DNA from: JAWXBR01 sp034440235 | GTDB lineage: Bacteria; Bacteroidota; Ignavibacteria; Kapaibacteriales; Kapaibacteriaceae | Assembly (NCBI GenBank): GCA_034440235.1 | Contig: JAWXBR010000061.1 | Coordinates: forward strand, 1-8,817 | Length of the DNA stretch: 8,817 nt | Direction: 5' to 3' | Position numbers and translations under genes: made by a program | Notes under the pieces: generated by a model | What the model was told of the DNA's origin: nothing | Databases searched by the model: none | The model's input: only the letters and a program-made list of their open reading frames with translations | Shown here: one piece after another, positions 7,345-8,817 of the stretch | Layout: the number at the start of each line of letters is the position of its first letter | How positions within the stretch are numbered: the first letter of the stretch is position 1

Positions 7345-8817
7345 TTAACCGTTGAAGAGATTGCTCTTGTCGATGTCCTTGAGCATGTCTCCTAACGTAA
7401 CGCCAGGACTTTCCGGAGCAGGATGTGAAGGAGAAGCGCCACGATCGTCACTATGGTCACGACGTCCTCGATTGTCACGACGATCACCATGATCACGGCG
7501 CTCGCCCTGGTTACGACGGTCGCCTTGCTCTCGACGAACACCCTGCTCGCGATTATCAGAGTGCTGTTGGCCTTCCTCTGCTGAGCCCCCTATCGTCCCG
7601 TCTTCGCCCTTCATTGCCAGAATAAGGGATGCCGACGTCGGGTTTACGTCAGCAACAACACATAATACCGTCTGGCCAAGCTCAAGAGTTACTTTTTTAC
7701 CGCGGCCCGCATTAAGCATTTTACTTCTTGGCATAAAGCCATCAAATGTATCGGCTACGCGAATAACTGCACCCTGAGTGGATACCTGTTGAACTGTGCC
7801 CTGCGTTTCTGTACCAATTCCAAACGATTCCATTACGGATTGCCAAGGATTGGGCAGTGTTTGCTTAAAGCCCAGAGAAAGCTGTTGCTTTTCTTCCGAG
7901 GCTCCAAGAATTTCGACATCTACTTCCTGCCCTACGGCAAGAATGTCTGATGGATGTTTCACCCGTTGTGTCCAAGAGAGTTCACTAATGCGCAACAACC
8001 CTTCGATGCGTGGTGCCACCTGTATATACGCGCCGAAGTCTGTTATTCTTCGAACTGTACCCTTGAGGCGCTTGCCAACAGGATATGTCGATTCAACACC
8101 CCTCCATGCGCTTTCCTCGTGCTCTTTATGACTCAGTGAAAGCTTGTGCTTCTCACGGTCAACTTCAGCAACTGTTACTTTGAGCTTATCACCTTTTTTA
8201 ACAACGTTATTGGGATTCTCAATGCGCGACTTAGAAAGTCGTGACACATGAACCAAGCCTTCAACACCTCCAATGTTTACAAACGCTCCGAAAGGAGTAA
8301 CCGAAGTAACAACACCGTCGAACGTCGAACCTGGCTCGATTCCGTTCCAAAATTCGTCGAGAAGTATGTCACGGCGAGTTACGACCGCAGATTTATAGCC
8401 TGTTTCATCCGACTGCAGCTCATGAACTTTCACGTTCACACGCTGTCCGTTGGCAAGAGTCAAATCGTCTTCACTAACATTTTTACGAAGTCCGAAATGC
8501 GACGCAGGTAGAAAGACACGCAGACCTTTGTAATCGCCGCGCAGTCCACCCTTCACGCGTTCCTGAATATCAATTTCAAACGACGTTCCTGCAGTCTTAT
8601 ACGCTTCTAATTCTGCGTAGGCTTCATCGCGACGCTTCTTCTCTTCATCCTTGCGCGCACGCTCCTCGGCCTTCTTACGTGCAGCTTCAGCACGCTCCTC
8701 CTCAGACATCGTCGGTGCCACAGGCTCAGCTACTGCCACAGGCTCTGCTGCTGCCACAGGCTCTGCTGCTGCCACAGGCTCTGCTGCTGCCACAGGCTCT
8801 GCTGCTGCCACAGGCTC
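7345..8817 (-). CDS. S1 RNA-binding domain protein, ribosomal protein S1-like (5' end cut by window)
   Basis: Cytoplasmic single-stranded-RNA-binding protein, probably the S1 protein of the small ribosomal subunit, which helps bring mRNA to the ribosome. The 490 visible residues contain, in order: an AEPVA repeat region (about 1-34), a highly charged probable helix (about 38-72, rich in E, R, K), four S1 OB-fold domains (about 76-150, 162-232, 245-318 and 332-404), an Arg/Asp/Gly-rich tail (about 417-458) and a C-terminal segment, GVTLGDMLKD then LFNG. The first S1 domain has the VKGGL and FLPAS motifs of the ribosome-side domains of S1. The second and third are classical (TPFGAFVNIGGVEGLVHVS; TDFGAYIQV). 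The fourth is divergent. The true start lies outside the window; the GTG at 8811 is just a repeat valine. An internal ATG at 8709 (MSEEER) is an alternative start. It could instead be a shorter S1-domain protein distinct from RpsA, since no fifth or sixth domain is seen. Confidence 0.83.
   Translation of the reverse strand, partial: EPVAAAEPVAAAEPVAAAEPVAAAEPVAVAEPVAPTMSEEERAEAARKKAEERARKDEEKKRRDEAYAELEAYKTAGTSFEIDIQERVKGGLRGDYKGLRVFLPASHFGLRKNVSEDDLTLANGQRVNVKVHELQSDETGYKSAVVTRRDILLDEFWNGIEPGSTFDGVVTSVTPFGAFVNIGGVEGLVHVSRLSKSRIENPNNVVKKGDKLKVTVAEVDREKHKLSLSHKEHEESAWRGVESTYPVGKRLKGTVRRITDFGAYIQVAPRIEGLLRISELSWTQRVKHPSDILAVGQEVDVEILGASEEKQQLSLGFKQTLPNPWQSVMESFGIGTETQGTVQQVSTQGAVIRVADTFDGFMPRSKMLNAGRGKKVTLELGQTVLCVVADVNPTSASLILAMKGEDGTIGGSAEEGQQHSDNREQGVRREQGDRRNQGERRDHGDRRDNRGRRDHSDDRGASPSHPAPESPGVTLGDMLKDIDKSNLFNG
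7444..7551 (-). repeat. Degenerate hexapeptide (18-nt) repeat in the tail of the S1 protein
   Basis: Six consecutive six-residue units can be read: REQGVR, REQGDR, RNQGER, RDHGDR, RDNRGR, RDHSDD. The DNA repeats with an 18-nt period but is diverged. The Arg-rich, Gly-containing composition is typical of disordered RNA-binding tails. Confidence 0.75.
8710..8817 (-). repeat. 18-bp tandem repeat encoding EPVAAA units, runs off the window
   Basis: On the minus strand the unit GAGCCTGTGGCAGCAGCA occurs four times exactly (8746-8817). A fifth copy differs at two bases (8728-8745), and a sixth is conserved only in its first 12 bases (8710-8727). All are in frame with the S1-domain protein and encode an Ala/Glu/Pro/Val low-complexity segment. 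The exact copies lie at the window edge, so the array continues beyond it and its total length is unknown. Confidence 0.95.

Noticed and set aside
8710..8817. The 18-bp array as a CRISPR or mobile-element repeat
   Set aside because: Units are contiguous without spacers, in frame with the S1-domain protein, and encode a simple peptide repeat.

Overview
The window looks like ordinary chromosomal DNA from a bacterium of the Bacteroidota/Chlorobiota (FCB) group. Three things point there. The large secreted subtilase ends in a type IX secretion (T9SS) sorting-type domain. None of the five visible gene starts has a Shine-Dalgarno sequence. The gene families fit: an AMIN-like/Amidase_3 amidase, a ribosomal-protein-S1-like protein with low-complexity ends, and an FlgD-Ig protein. 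A Kapabacteria- or Ignavibacteria-like lineage would fit best, but that is inference. The DNA is compact, about half G+C, and has no gene-free stretch longer than 75 bases between genes. There is no rRNA, tRNA, CRISPR array, insertion sequence or phage gene.

Layout, left to right. Positions 1-62 hold no recognisable gene. A minus-strand pair follows: corA (Mg2+/divalent cation channel, 1186-2175) and, 7 nt downstream, an exported N-acetylmuramoyl-L-alanine amidase (63-1178). On the plus strand, divergent from corA across only 41 bases, is rlmD (23S rRNA m5U methyltransferase, 2217-3689). It ends tail-to-tail with, and overlaps by 30 bases, a 960-residue secreted subtilisin-like protease (3660-6542, minus). 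One base upstream of the protease start ends the gene for a 241-residue exported protein with a C-terminal FlgD-like Ig domain (6544-7269, minus). Upstream of that are an intrinsic terminator (7280-7317) and a four-S1-domain RNA-binding protein of the ribosomal protein S1 family (7345-8817, minus). The S1 gene is cut by the right edge inside an 18-bp tandem repeat.

The genes form three functional groups: envelope upkeep (CorA and amidase), translation/ribosome (RlmD and the S1 protein), and an extracytoplasmic pair (FlgD-Ig protein and T9SS-type protease). The pair is translationally coupled, and the two proteins share a visibly similar C-terminal beta-sandwich beginning with the same five residues, IRYSV. 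I see no convincing new defence, mobile or biosynthetic system. The points most worth a second look are the shared C-terminal domain of the coupled pair, the two 18-nt-period repeats at opposite ends of the S1 gene, the terminator packed against the next start codon, and the dyad in the corA/rlmD divergent region.
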